Notes: generated from the letters alone by a model not told the origin. Positions 30,109 to 39,569 are shown, counted from the stretch's first letter. The stretch: 64,000 bases of DNA from Streptomyces sp. NBC_01294 (GCF_035917235.1 NZ_CP108423.1:806001-870000), one strand, 5' to 3'. Numbers and translations: made by a program.

Positions 30109-32733
30109 ATGAAGAACCCCACGAACGGCGGGCGCCGCGGGCGTCACCGCCGTCGCTGGACCGCGACCGGTCTGCTGCTCGGCGTGCCCGCCGTCCTCGT
30201 GCCGTACCTCCTGTTCGTGCAGGAGGACTCGCAGGCCGCGACGGTCGACGGCAATGCCTACTACAGGCTGATTTCCGTACGCAGCGGGAAGGTGATTGAC
30301 GTCAACGCCTTCTCCACCGCCGACGGCACCCGCATCCAGCAGTGGACCGACCAGAACACCGCCAACCAGCAGTGGAGGCTGAGACCCACCGGGGACGGCT
30401 ACTACGAGCTGGTGAACCGCAACAGCGGCAAAGTGCTGGGCATAGCGGGCAATTCGACTGCCCAGACGGCCGCCGCCGAGCAGCAGACCGACGGCTCCTC
30501 CACCTCCCAGGAGTGGCGGATCGACGATGTGAGTGGTTCCGACGCCGTCACCTTCACCTCCCGCGGGAGCGGCCAGGTCCTGGACGTCTCCGGAGGCTCC
30601 ACGGCCGACGGCGCGGGAGTCATCCAGTATCCCGGCAAGGGCAGCACCAACCAGCAGTGGAAGCTGGTGAAAACGGCCGGGACCCAGGCGGTCGGGGCCG
30701 GACCGTACACGTGGAACAACGCGCAGGTCGTGGGCGGCGGTTACGTCACCGGGCTGGTGTTCAACCCGCGGGAGAAGGGTCTGCTGTACGCGCGCACCGA
30801 CATGGGCGGCGCCTACCGCTGGGACGTCGCGGCCGAGCAGTGGATCCCGCTGACCGACTGGCTCGGCGAGAAGGACTGGAACCTTCTGGGCATCGATTCG
30901 CTGGCCACCGACCCCGTCGACCCCGCGCGGCTCTACCTCGCGACGGGCACCTACACCAACAACTGGGCTGGCAACGGCGCGATCCTGCGCTCCACGGACC
31001 GGGGCCGCACCTTCCAGCGCACCGACCTGCCCTTCAAGCTGGGCGCCAACGAGGACGGCCGCGGGGCGGGCGAACGACTGGCGATCAACCCCGCAGAGAA
31101 CGGCACCCTGCTGCTGGGCACCCGCAAGAACGGCCTGTGGCGCAGCAGCGACCACGGCGTGACATGGAGCCAGGTCTCCTCGTTCCCCGTCAAGGACGGG
31201 GCGAGCAGCGGCGCGGGCATTTCCTTCGTGACGTACGGCCCGGCCGGAAGCAAGACGATCTATGTCGGCGTCGCCGACAAGTCCACCTCCCTGTACCGCT
31301 CCACCGACGGCGGCAGCACCTGGCAGGCCGTCTCCGGGCAGCCCACCGGCCAGATGCCGCAGCACGGCGTGCTCTCCGGTGACGGCTCGCTGTACCTGAC
31401 GTACGCCAACACCGTCGGACCCAACGGCGCGACGGCGGGTTCGGTGTGGAAGTACACGCCGGCGGGCGGGGCGTGGAAGAACGTCTCCCCGTCCAGCGGC
31501 AGCTACGGGTTCTCCGGTCTGGCCGTCGACCCGCAGAAGCCGTCCACGGTGATGGTCACCACCCTCGACCGCTGGTGGCCCGAGGACGAGCTCTACCGGA
31601 GCACCGACGGCGGCACGACCTGGAAGGCGCAGGCCGCGAAGTCGGCGCGGAGCGCCTCCGCCGCTCCTTATGTCGGTACCGGCATCGGGCACTGGATGAC
31701 TGCCCTAGCCATCGATCCCTTCGACTCCGGGCACGTGCTGTACGGCACCGGCAGCGGCATCTGGCGCAGCAAGGACGCCATCGCCACCGACAGCGGCGGC
31801 ACCAGCCACTGGACCGCGGGGGCCCGCGGGCTGGAGGAGACCGCGCTGATGGACGTGATCGCCCCGCCCGGCGGCGCCACCGTCATCAGCGCCATGGGCG
31901 ACCTGGGCGGTTTCCGCCACGACTCCCTTACCAGGGTGCCCGCAGGGCGGCTGGACAATCCGATGATGATCACCAGCACCGACATCGACTTCGCCCAGTC
32001 CAACCCCTCGGTGATGGTCCGCGTCGGCCGTGGCGGCGCGCAGGACGGCGCCTACTCCACCGACGGTGGCAGCAGCTGGAACGGCTTCAAGGCAGAGCCG
32101 GTGGGCAGCGCCGACAGCGGCCATGTCGCGCTCGCGGCGGACGGCTCCGCCATCGTCTGGACCCAGGCCGGCCAGGCCCCGTATCGCTCGACCGACAAGG
32201 GGGCGAGCTGGTCGAAGGCCAGCGGCCTGGGCACCGGCGCCGTGGTCGTCGCCGACCGCTCCTCGGCCAGTACCTTCTACTCACTGACCGGCGGCACGCT
32301 CCACGCCAGCACCGACGGCGGCGCGACCTTCACCGCCCGCGCCGCCAACCTGCCCGCCGGCCGGCTCACGGCCGCCCCCGGCATCGCCGGGGACCTGTGG
32401 ATCGCCGACGGTGCCAGGGGGCTGCTGCACTCCACCGACGGCGGCCGCAGCTTCACCACGCTCCAAACGGTGCAGTCCGCCTCCGCCCTCGGCTTCGGTA
32501 AGGCCGCGCCGGGCGGCGCCTACCAGGCCCTGTACCTGATCGGTACCGTCAAGGACGTCACCGGAGTCTTCCGCTCCACCGACAAGGGCGCCACCTGGCT
32601 CCGCGTCAACGACGACGCCCACCAGTGGGGCAGCATCGGCGGCGTCGGCGTCATCGCCGGCGACCCCGACACCTACGGCCGCGTCTATGTCGGCACCAAC
32701 GGACGCGGCCTCCAGTACGGCGACCCGTCCTGA
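30109..32733 (+). CDS. CBM13-GH74 xyloglucanase
   Basis: GH74 enzymes cut xyloglucan, an inverting reaction carried out between two seven-bladed propellers. The 874 aa product has a basic N-terminus and signal-like hydrophobic segment (about 18-37), a ricin-type CBM13 (about 48-190, QQW motifs) and GH74 (about 200-874). The paired catalytic Asp lie in ARTDMGGAYRW (D231) and AMGDLGGFRH (D598); many STDGG/SxDxG blade repeats follow. The N-terminal binding domain is unusual, since Streptomyces GH74 proteins more often carry a C-terminal CBM2. ATG at 30109 follows AAGGAG. It diverges from the ECF-AbfB gene. Confidence 0.9.
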   Translation: MKNPTNGGRRGRHRRRWTATGLLLGVPAVLVPYLLFVQEDSQAATVDGNAYYRLISVRSGKVIDVNAFSTADGTRIQQWTDQNTANQQWRLRPTGDGYYELVNRNSGKVLGIAGNSTAQTAAAEQQTDGSSTSQEWRIDDVSGSDAVTFTSRGSGQVLDVSGGSTADGAGVIQYPGKGSTNQQWKLVKTAGTQAVGAGPYTWNNAQVVGGGYVTGLVFNPREKGLLYARTDMGGAYRWDVAAEQWIPLTDWLGEKDWNLLGIDSLATDPVDPARLYLATGTYTNNWAGNGAILRSTDRGRTFQRTDLPFKLGANEDGRGAGERLAINPAENGTLLLGTRKNGLWRSSDHGVTWSQVSSFPVKDGASSGAGISFVTYGPAGSKTIYVGVADKSTSLYRSTDGGSTWQAVSGQPTGQMPQHGVLSGDGSLYLTYANTVGPNGATAGSVWKYTPAGGAWKNVSPSSGSYGFSGLAVDPQKPSTVMVTTLDRWWPEDELYRSTDGGTTWKAQAAKSARSASAAPYVGTGIGHWMTALAIDPFDSGHVLYGTGSGIWRSKDAIATDSGGTSHWTAGARGLEETALMDVIAPPGGATVISAMGDLGGFRHDSLTRVPAGRLDNPMMITSTDIDFAQSNPSVMVRVGRGGAQDGAYSTDGGSSWNGFKAEPVGSADSGHVALAADGSAIVWTQAGQAPYRSTDKGASWSKASGLGTGAVVVADRSSASTFYSLTGGTLHASTDGGATFTARAANLPAGRLTAAPGIAGDLWIADGARGLLHSTDGGRSFTTLQTVQSASALGFGKAAPGGAYQALYLIGTVKDVTGVFRSTDKGATWLRVNDDAHQWGSIGGVGVIAGDPDTYGRVYVGTNGRGLQYGDPS

Positions 32734-32819
32734 CCCCACCGCCCGAGCGGTGCCGCAGGCACACAACGGCCTGCGGCACCGCCATGGCTCAGGGACCTTA
32801 CGAGGCGTGGTCCGTCCTC

Positions 32820-32932
32820 CGGTTCCGCACCGGGGCGGACCAGTAGAACTTGCCCTTGCGATAGGCGACGTGGCCGGGCCAGGCGAAGGTGGCCAGACTC
32901 ATGGACGAGCCTTCGTCGGTCCAGTTGGCCAT
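32820..32932 (-). pseudogene. GH43-like gene fragment
   Basis: A minus-strand frame starting at ATG 32932 reads ANWTDEGSSMSLATFAWPGH then VAYRKGKFYWSAPV, matching the first blade of GH43 xylosidases/arabinofuranosidases (W-T-D, then NGKFYWY-like). After that, similarity is lost. Only about 38 codons survive, so this is a relic, between the GH74 gene and a GH62 gene. Confidence 0.6.
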
Positions 32933-33036
32933 GTCGCCGTATGAGCGTCGGCCCTTTCGCGTGACTCGGGCGGGCTCGGCCTTCCGCCGAGCCCGCCACG
33001 CCGGCTCCATTCCGGAGCCGGACCCGTGTCACGGCG

Positions 33037-34521
33037 TTAGCGCTGCAGTGTCAGCAGAGCCGGTCGGTAGGGCCATTGTCCGTATTCGCCGCCGGAGTTG
33101 GGGTCGCGTCCCTGGTAGAGGAACTGCAGGTTGCAGGGATCGACGGTGAAGGTCTGATCGGCGCTGGTGCGGATCAGTTCGCCATGGCTGATGTCGTTGG
33201 TCCAGGTGGCGCCACTGTTGGCCTTGCCGGCGAAGGAGTTGCTCTCGGTCGCGGCCTGGGGTGTCCATGAGCCGTTCAGGCTGGTGGCCGTGAACGAGCG
33301 GAAGTAGCGGCCCTGCGAGCCCCTCGCCTCGACGAGCATGAGGTAGCGGTCCTGGCCTTGGAGCTTGTAGACCTGCGGGGCTTCGAACAGGTTGTCCGCC
33401 GTATCGCTCATGATCGTCGTGTAGTTCGAGCCGAAACTGCTCGGGAAGTTCCCGATCGGCATACTGGCCCGGTAGATCTTGCCGTTGTCACCGGCGAAGA
33501 ACAGGTACATGTTCGTGCCGTCAGCGATGAGCGTCTGGTCGATGGGGCCCGTGGTGGAGCCGGTGATGCTTCCGGTGAAGAGCACCTGCTGTGAGGACCA
33601 GCCATTGGGGTTGGACGGGTCGCTCGACGTCCGGTAGGAGAAGGCGCTCCCGCCTCCCCACTGGTAGGCGAGCACCCAGATGTTCTTCGGCGCGAAGTAG
33701 AAGAGCGTGGGCGCGACAACGGAGTTCGACATCGTGTTCTGGCCGGCCGAGGCCATCTCCGGCCAGTTGGTGAACAGGCCGAAGTTCATCGAACCCCAGC
33801 CCGCTCCCGTTCCCGCGGCGCCGTGCGTCGTCGCATAGACGAGATGCTTGCCGTTGTAGGGGGCGACGGTGAAGTCCTTGAGCGAGGCCCACCCGGACTT
33901 GGGCTGCGCCAGCGCGCCCGTCGAGGTCCAGCGGTAGCTCGACGGAAGTGCGCACGCGCCGGGGTTGCCGCCGCCGACCTTGACGAGCTGCCACTGCTGG
34001 TTGGTGCCGCCCCAGTCGTCGTACTGGACGATGTTCGCGTTGTCGGCGGTGGAGCCGCCTTGCACTTCGAGGGCCTTGTTGCTGTGGCGCGCGATGAGCC
34101 TCACGTAGCCGTCCGAGCTGTCGGCCAGCCGCCACTGCTGGTTGGTGGCGTTCACGTCGGCCCACTGGACGATCGAGACCCCGTTCGCCGTGGCCCCGTT
34201 CTGAACGTCCAGCACCTTGCCGGAGTGGCGGGACTTGATGCGGTAGTAACCGCCGCCGGAGTCGACGAACTGCCACTGCTGCTGGTTCTGATCGTTCCTG
34301 GTCCACTGGGTGATGCGGGCGCCGTCGTTGGTCGCCAGGTTGTAGACGTCCAGGGCCTTGCCGCTGGTGCGGTTGACCAGCACGTACGAGGCGTTGGTGT
34401 CGATGATCGGCGCCGCGCCCGCGGGCTGGACACTAAGGAAAGTGGCCAGGAGCAGCAAGGGCGCGAGGACGGCGAGCAGGCGTCGCCTCAGGTGGACCGG
34501 GGATGGTTGGCGAAACCACAT
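33037..34521 (-). CDS. CBM13-GH62 arabinofuranosidase
   Basis: Releases L-arabinofuranose from arabinoxylan. The 494 aa product has a signal peptide (about 1-37, [15 protein letters not shown]), a ricin-type CBM13 with three repeats (about 42-185; QQW in each), then GH62 (about 195-494; [27 protein letters not shown]). The GH62 part closely resembles the other two GH62 domains in the window, but the binding domain is of a different subtype (SGKALDV/SGKVLDV). ATG at 34521 follows AAAGGAG at 9 bases. The frame stays open upstream into a truncated GH30 gene, so a longer product cannot be excluded. Confidence 0.9.
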   Translation of the reverse strand: MWFRQPSPVHLRRRLLAVLAPLLLLATFLSVQPAGAAPIIDTNASYVLVNRTSGKALDVYNLATNDGARITQWTRNDQNQQQWQFVDSGGGYYRIKSRHSGKVLDVQNGATANGVSIVQWADVNATNQQWRLADSSDGYVRLIARHSNKALEVQGGSTADNANIVQYDDWGGTNQQWQLVKVGGGNPGACALPSSYRWTSTGALAQPKSGWASLKDFTVAPYNGKHLVYATTHGAAGTGAGWGSMNFGLFTNWPEMASAGQNTMSNSVVAPTLFYFAPKNIWVLAYQWGGGSAFSYRTSSDPSNPNGWSSQQVLFTGSITGSTTGPIDQTLIADGTNMYLFFAGDNGKIYRASMPIGNFPSSFGSNYTTIMSDTADNLFEAPQVYKLQGQDRYLMLVEARGSQGRYFRSFTATSLNGSWTPQAATESNSFAGKANSGATWTNDISHGELIRTSADQTFTVDPCNLQFLYQGRDPNSGGEYGQWPYRPALLTLQR

Positions 34522-34851
34522 CAGAAGAGCTCCTTTGGGGGGTGGGGGTGAGGTGACTCCGGCGAACCGCGGAGCGGCCGCGTTGGGGGGGGGCGGGGAC
34601 GGGATAGGTGTGAAGGCGGCCGCACATGCCGAAGCGTTGGTGCTCCAGGCGTGACACACCTCGCGCTGCTTGGCCGGGCTGAGGCCGCGTGCGCCGTGCA
34701 GCAGGTCGGCCCGCTGGAAGGCCATCGAGAAGCCGAATCCGTCTATGGGCTGGAGCTCGGCGCGGAAGTCGATGCCGGGTCGCGCGGGGGCGGCCACAGC
34801 CTGCGTTGTTAGCGCTAACAGTATTGCTGTCAATGCGGTCAGGCGATTCAT
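34522..34851 (-). pseudogene. Truncated GH30 family gene, in frame with the GH62 gene
   Basis: From ATG 34851 there is a full signal peptide ([20 protein letters not shown]) and the first conserved segment of a GH30 enzyme: [16 protein letters not shown] and [14 protein letters not shown]. After about residue 66 similarity stops and a Pro-rich stretch runs on without stop into the GH62 gene. About 400 residues of GH30 are missing. Codons 12-16 contain the LacI-type operator and a TTA codon, rare in Streptomyces. It follows the MalG-type permease gene by 36 bases. Confidence 0.65.
34807..34820. promoter_or_regulatory. LacI-type operator TGTTAGCGCTAACA (intragenic)
   Basis: Perfect 14-bp palindrome, identical to the site at 53692. 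It lies within the signal-peptide codons of the truncated GH30 gene, 32-45 bases after its start, and 286 bases upstream of the GH62 start. Confidence 0.75.
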
Positions 34852-34887
34852 GACGTCTCCCCGGGGGTGGAGGTCACGCGGGACGGG

Positions 34888-35718
34888 TCAGCCCTTGGTG
34901 GCGCCCGCGGTGAGGCCGCCGACCAACTGCCGCTCGGCGACGGCGTAGAAGGCGAGGGCGGGGACCATGGCGAGCACGATGTAGGCGAGGACGAGCGCGT
35001 AGTCGGTCGAGTACTGGCCCTGGAACTGCTGGACTCCGACCGGGATCGTCTGCCATTTCGGGTCGTTGAACACCAGCAGCGGCAGGAAGAAGTTGTTCCA
35101 GCTCGCGACGATCGCGAGCACCGACACCGTGCCGAGCGCCGGACGCGCCATCGGCAGCAGGATCTTCCAGAAGAAGCGGAACTTGCCGCAGCCGTCCATG
35201 ATGGCCGCCTCCTCGACCTCCGCTGGGATGGTCCGAAAGAAGCCGCGCAGAATGATGATCGTCATGGGGAGCCCGAAGGCCGCCTGCGGGAGGATCACTC
35301 CGAGCGGGTTGTCGAGCAGGTCGAAGTTCCGCAGCAGCAGGAACAGCGGCAGGACGGCCACCGCGAACGGGAACATCAGCCCGATCGTGAACAGCGTGTA
35401 GAACAGCTCCCTGCCCCGGAAGGCGTAGCGGGCCAGTACGAACGCCGCCATCGCGGAGACCGCCACCGTGCAGCATGCCGTGCCGACCGCGATGCCCGCG
35501 CTGTTGGCGATCTGCCGCCAGAACATTCCGTCGCCGAGGATGCCGGTGTAGTTGCCGGTCTTCCAGTGCTTCGGCAGCCCGAACGGGTTGGTCGTCAGCT
35601 CGCCGGTGCTCTTGAACCCGGAGATCACCGCGTAGACCAGCGGCACGACGACGAACGCGCCGATCAGCCAGACCACGGCGTGCAGCGACAGGCCGCGTGC
35701 CGTCCTGCGGGCGTTCAT
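34888..35718 (-). CDS. Carbohydrate ABC transporter permease, MalG type
   Basis: Inner-membrane subunit of a CUT1 sugar importer. The 276 aa product has six predicted helices and the EAA loop (EEAAIMDGCGKFRFFWKILLP, about 185-205) that contacts the ATPase. ATG 35718 overlaps the stop of the upstream MalF-type gene by 4 bases. That partner is truncated and there is no binding protein or ATPase nearby, so the importer is almost surely non-functional unless subunits come from elsewhere. Confidence 0.88.
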   Translation of the reverse strand: MNARRTARGLSLHAVVWLIGAFVVVPLVYAVISGFKSTGELTTNPFGLPKHWKTGNYTGILGDGMFWRQIANSAGIAVGTACCTVAVSAMAAFVLARYAFRGRELFYTLFTIGLMFPFAVAVLPLFLLLRNFDLLDNPLGVILPQAAFGLPMTIIILRGFFRTIPAEVEEAAIMDGCGKFRFFWKILLPMARPALGTVSVLAIVASWNNFFLPLLVFNDPKWQTIPVGVQQFQGQYSTDYALVLAYIVLAMVPALAFYAVAERQLVGGLTAGATKG

Positions 35719-36065
35719 CGGCCACCTCCCGAGGTGACGGCCCCGCTCAGGTCACGGCGGAGCACGTAACGCTGGTAGAAGAGGGAGAAGACCAGGCTGA
35801 TCATGAACAGCACCACGCTGATCGCACTGGCGTAGCCGACCTGGTAGCGCTTGAACCCGAACTGGAACATCGAGATCGCCATCGTCTCGGAGGAGTGGTT
35901 GGGCCCGCCCGCGGTCATGACCCAGACGAGGTCGAAGAGCTGGATGGCACCGATGACCGAAAGGAAGACGCTGATCCGGATCGTCGGGCCGAGCAGCGGC
36001 AGCGTCATCCGCTGGTCACCCGCGAAGCTCCAGCCGAGGGTCCACCCGGAGATCGCCGAGGTCAC
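35715..36065 (-). pseudogene. MalF-type permease, N-terminal part lost
   Basis: Only about 116 C-terminal residues remain: the EAA-loop end (TLPLLGPTIRISVFLSVIGA), then IQLFDLVWVMTAGGPNHSSE and the last two helices. A complete protein is about 290-310 aa, so the first 180-190 residues are missing. Similarity breaks at about 36065, next to DNA I cannot assign (36066-36164) before araD. The break marks a deletion joint that also removed the binding protein gene normally found upstream. Confidence 0.82.
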
Positions 36066-36164
36066 GCAAGTTGCCTGAACCGGTAGTTGACCGCCTTATA
36101 TCCGAGAACAGGCCGACTACCACCACAGCTTCGGCGCACGTTGAACCGGAGACGGTGCGCGGCT

Positions 36165-36902
36165 TCAGACGCTCGGGGTGTGAGGGACGTTGCCGTAATA
36201 GGCGTCCGGTCCGTGCTTACGGGTGAAGTGTCGCTCCAGCAGGTGCTTCGGCGGTTCGGAGGCTTCCCCGAGGCGGGACCCCAGCGCCAGCGTGTGCAGC
36301 GCCATCTCCGCCACGGCCTCGCAGACGATGGCGTTCTCCAGCGCAGCCTTCGCGGTGGCACCCCAGGTGAAGGGGCCGTGCCGTGAGACAAGCGCGCCGG
36401 GGACCTCGTCGGCCCGCCGGGGGTCGCCGTCGAGCCGGGCTACGATCACCTGTCCGGTGTTGTACTCGTAGTCCCGCGCGCACTGCTCGGCGGTCAGGTC
36501 CTCCGTCACGGGGACGGGCCCGTTGAAGGTGTCGGCGTGCGTCGTACCCAGTACGGGGATCGGGCGGCGCGCCTGGGCGAAGGCGACGGCGTGCGTCGAG
36601 TGCGTGTGGGTGACGCCGCCGATGGAGGGGAAGGCACGGTAGAGGCACCGATGGGTTTCGGTGTCGGTGGACGGCCTGAGGTGTCCCTCGACGACCCGCC
36701 CGTCCTCCAGCGCCACCACCACCAGGTCCTCTTCCGTCAGGTCGGCATAGGAGACCCCGGACGGCTTGATGACGAAGACGCCGGCGCCTCGGTCCACTCC
36801 GCTGACGTTTCCCCAGGTGAGGGTGGCCAGACCGGCCTCCGGGATGCGCAGGTTGGCCGCGAGGACCTCACGACGGAGGTCCCCCAGGAAGGTCTCGCTC
36901 AC
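36165..36902 (-). CDS. araD: L-ribulose-5-phosphate 4-epimerase
   Basis: Last step of bacterial L-arabinose catabolism, converting L-ribulose 5-phosphate to D-xylulose 5-phosphate. The 245 aa product is a class II aldolase-type zinc enzyme: substrate loop TWGNVSG and KPSGVSY, zinc His in HTHSTHAVAFAQ, a further His in SRHGPFTWG, and DAYYGN with the likely catalytic Tyr near the end. GTG start at 36902. Two LacI-type operators lie 149-238 bases upstream, between araD and the divergent regulator gene, so it should be under that regulator. Confidence 0.94.
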   Translation of the reverse strand: MSETFLGDLRREVLAANLRIPEAGLATLTWGNVSGVDRGAGVFVIKPSGVSYADLTEEDLVVVALEDGRVVEGHLRPSTDTETHRCLYRAFPSIGGVTHTHSTHAVAFAQARRPIPVLGTTHADTFNGPVPVTEDLTAEQCARDYEYNTGQVIVARLDGDPRRADEVPGALVSRHGPFTWGATAKAALENAIVCEAVAEMALHTLALGSRLGEASEPPKHLLERHFTRKHGPDAYYGNVPHTPSV

Positions 36903-37050
36903 TACGCTCTCACCGTCTCTCCGGCATGCGCGGCGGGCTTCTCCGGGACCGGCGTCCGGCAGGCCCCGCGGCCGCGCATGAGTGGGCTGGACTCATCGGG
37001 GGGCCGCTCCAGACATCGCAGCTGGCCTGCCTCAGCCGCCCCGATCAGAT

Positions 37051-37064
37051 TGTGAACGCTAACA
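37051..37064. promoter_or_regulatory. LacI-type operator TGTGAACGCTAACA
   Basis: First of two sites in the araD/lacI-type divergent region. It matches the island operator, with flanking T and A extending the symmetry to 16 bases. Confidence 0.75.
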
Positions 37065-37126
37065 ACCAGCAATCTCAAGAGGTACGAGAAGATTGCTGCC
37101 CACAACATGCGATCAACGCTGCATAA

Positions 37127-37140
37127 TGTGAACGCCAACA
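37127..37140. promoter_or_regulatory. LacI-type operator TGTGAACGCCAACA
   Basis: Second site in the araD/regulator gap, exactly 76 bp from the first (about seven helical turns), so two dimers would sit on the same DNA face and could form a loop. It lies 85 bases before the regulator start and fits autoregulation. Confidence 0.7.
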
Positions 37141-37224
37141 TCCATACCTGGTCGACAATCTTCCGGTCGGTCCGAGATGTGTGCGGACCGCGGCTGGTTC
37201 GATACCTTGAGGAAAGGCCGCTCG

Positions 37225-38301
37225 ATGAGGAAAGGAAGAGAGTTGACCCAGCTCCCAGACGTCTCGCGAGCGCCCACGATGACGGACGTCGCGCGCGTCG
37301 CCGGCGTGTCCCATCAGACCGTTTCACGGGTGCTCAGCGACCACCCGAACGTCAGCGCCAAGACTCGGGCCGCGGTGACACAGGTCATCGAGCAGCTGGG
37401 GTACCGCCGCAACTCGGCGGCCCGGGCTCTGGCCACCCGCCGAACCCACACGCTGGGCGTCATCGCGGTGAACACCACTCTGCACGGGCCCGCCAGCACC
37501 GTGGCGGGAGTGCAGGAGGCCGCTCGGGACCGCGGCTACCTGACGTCCGCCGTCACGCTTCGCACCGCCACGCAAACGGCCCTCGCCGAAGCCATGCAGC
37601 ACCTCGCCGGGTGGGGCGTGGAGGGGATCGTCGCCGTCACTCCGCAACGCGCCGCGGTGCGCGCCCTGGCCGCACTGGAAGCACCGTGCCCCGTGGTCAC
37701 CGTGGAAGGCGGCCACACCCTCGACCTGCCGGGGGTGTCGCTGGACCAGAACCTCGGCGCCCGCATGATCACGGAGCACCTTCTCGCGTCGGGCCACGCC
37801 ACCGTGTGGCATGTGGCGGGGCCCCCCGACTGGCTCGAGAGCGAGGCCCGCACACAGGGGTGGGAGGACGCGCTGCGCGATGCCGGCGCCGAGGTGCCGC
37901 CCGTGCTGCGCGGCGATTGGAGTCCGCTGTCGGGATACCAGGCCGGCCAGCAGCTGGCGGGTCGGGTCCTGGCATCACGAGGGCAGGGAGCGGGCCTCAC
38001 CGCGGTGTTCGTCGCCAACGACCAGATGGCCCTCGGTGTCCTACGGGCCCTGCGGGAAGCGGGCCTGCGCACGCCGGAGGACGTGGCGGTCGCCGGCTTC
38101 GACGACATCCCCGAGGCGGAGTTCTTCCCGCCCCCGCTGACGACGATCCGCCAGGACTTCGCCTCGCTCGGCCGCGACAGCATCGGGCTGCTCCTGGACC
38201 ACATCGAGGGCAGGACCGACGAGTCGACCCACCTGGTGGTGGCGCCCGAGCTCATCGTGCGCGCCAGCACGGCCCGAAGGATCGCTCCACCGGGCGCATG
38301 A
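37225..38301 (+). CDS. LacI-family transcriptional regulator
   Basis: The 358 aa product has an N-terminal HTH (TMTDVARVAGVSHQTVSRVLSD-like, about residues 18-40), a hinge helix (NSAARALATRRT) and a periplasmic-binding-fold effector domain (about 75-350; GFDDIPEAEFFPPPLTTI near the end). The effector is probably L-arabinose or a derivative, judged from the neighbours. ATG 37225 follows AGGAAAGG; in-frame codons upstream lack a site. It is the only LacI-type gene in the window, while eight matching operators lie around the island transcripts. Hence it is the likely repressor of them all, including itself. Confidence 0.92.
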   Translation: MRKGRELTQLPDVSRAPTMTDVARVAGVSHQTVSRVLSDHPNVSAKTRAAVTQVIEQLGYRRNSAARALATRRTHTLGVIAVNTTLHGPASTVAGVQEAARDRGYLTSAVTLRTATQTALAEAMQHLAGWGVEGIVAVTPQRAAVRALAALEAPCPVVTVEGGHTLDLPGVSLDQNLGARMITEHLLASGHATVWHVAGPPDWLESEARTQGWEDALRDAGAEVPPVLRGDWSPLSGYQAGQQLAGRVLASRGQGAGLTAVFVANDQMALGVLRALREAGLRTPEDVAVAGFDDIPEAEFFPPPLTTIRQDFASLGRDSIGLLLDHIEGRTDESTHLVVAPELIVRASTARRIAPPGA

Positions 38302-38444
38302 CCCCCACGTGCCCGGCGGTTGACCCCTCTCGGAGGAAGCCGGGCCCCGGGGGCACCTCGTACGGGGGAAGCCTGCGCACGCACCAAATCCGCTGTCCGG
38401 TGCCCCCCGGCACCGGACAGCGGCTACGGCCGCCACCGCCCCTC

Positions 38445-39569
38445 TCAGGCGGCGACCGTGGTGAAACTGTGGATGGTGGTCGACCGGTACAGCTCGCCCG
38501 GGCGCAGGACGACCGTCGGGTAGTCGGGGCGGTTCGGGGAGTCCGGGAAGTGCTGGGTCTCCAGCGCGACCCCCGCGTAGGCGTGGTACGGCCTGCCCGC
38601 CTTGCCCGTGATGTCACCGGTCAGGCCTTGCGCGGTGTAGACCTGGATGCCCGGTTCCGTGGTGCGCACCTCCATGCTGCGGCCGGATGCGGGGGCGTAC
38701 AGCACAGCGGCCTTACGAGGACCGGCTCGCCGGGCGCCGTCGAGGACCCAGTTGTGGTCGAAGCCTCCGCCGGCGAGAGCCAGTTGCGCCTCCGTATGGG
38801 TCAGGACGTCGGAGAGACGCCGGTGCCGGCGGAGGTCGAACGGGGTGTCGCTGACCGGGCGGTGAGGGCCGTCGGGGATCAACTCGGCGTCGACCGGGGT
38901 GTAGAGGGGGGCCGCGACCTGGAGGTGGTGGGCCAGGACGTTGCCGCGCCCCTCCCCTTCGAGGTTCCAGTAGGCGTGGTTGGTGAGGTTGACGATCGTC
39001 GGCGCGTCGGCGACCGCCTGGTACGACATCGTCAGGTTGTCGTCGCGGTCCAGCGTGTAGGTGAGGCGCACGTTCAGTGCACCGGGGAATCCCTGGTCAC
39101 CGTCGGGGCTGTGCAGGAACAGGCGGACACCGGTGCGGTGCGCCGAGTGGAAGGGTTCGCACCGCCACAGGCGCTGGTCGAACCCGTCGGGACCACCGTG
39201 CAATGTGTGCCCGGTCTCCTGGGTGGCGAGCTGGTGGGCGACTCCGTCGACGACGAGCCCTCCGCGCGCGATGCGGTTGGCGTAACGGCCCACCGTCGCA
39301 CCGAAGTAGCGTGCGGAGCCCTCGCAGGCGGCGGGGTCGCGGGGCGCGAGTACCACGTCGGCGGTGTGGCCCCAGCGGTCCGGCAGGATCAGGGAACGGA
39401 GCCGGGCGCCACGCGTGTGGACCTCCGCGCGGGCCCGGCCGGGGAAGCCGAACCGCCACCTCTCCCCCGTTCCGCCATCGTCCAGGCGCAGGGGGCGGGC
39501 CGTCCGCGGACAGGCGGCCGTCTGTCCGGGCTCGGCGGCCTGGTCGACAGATTCGTATGCGTGTTCCAT
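38445..39569 (-). CDS. galM: Aldose 1-epimerase
   Basis: Interconverts alpha and beta forms of sugars entering metabolism. The 374 aa product is a galactose-mutarotase-type protein with catalytic His in LTNHAYWNLEG and Glu in ALETQHFPDS, plus GRYANRIA and TLHGGPDGFDQ. About 30 N-terminal residues are unlike the family. ATG 39569 follows AGGGAATA. It is the last gene of the YtfQ-type transporter operon, so here it probably acts on arabinose rather than galactose. It converges on the LacI-type gene. Confidence 0.9.
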   Translation of the reverse strand: MEHAYESVDQAAEPGQTAACPRTARPLRLDDGGTGERWRFGFPGRARAEVHTRGARLRSLILPDRWGHTADVVLAPRDPAACEGSARYFGATVGRYANRIARGGLVVDGVAHQLATQETGHTLHGGPDGFDQRLWRCEPFHSAHRTGVRLFLHSPDGDQGFPGALNVRLTYTLDRDDNLTMSYQAVADAPTIVNLTNHAYWNLEGEGRGNVLAHHLQVAAPLYTPVDAELIPDGPHRPVSDTPFDLRRHRRLSDVLTHTEAQLALAGGGFDHNWVLDGARRAGPRKAAVLYAPASGRSMEVRTTEPGIQVYTAQGLTGDITGKAGRPYHAYAGVALETQHFPDSPNRPDYPTVVLRPGELYRSTTIHSFTTVAA

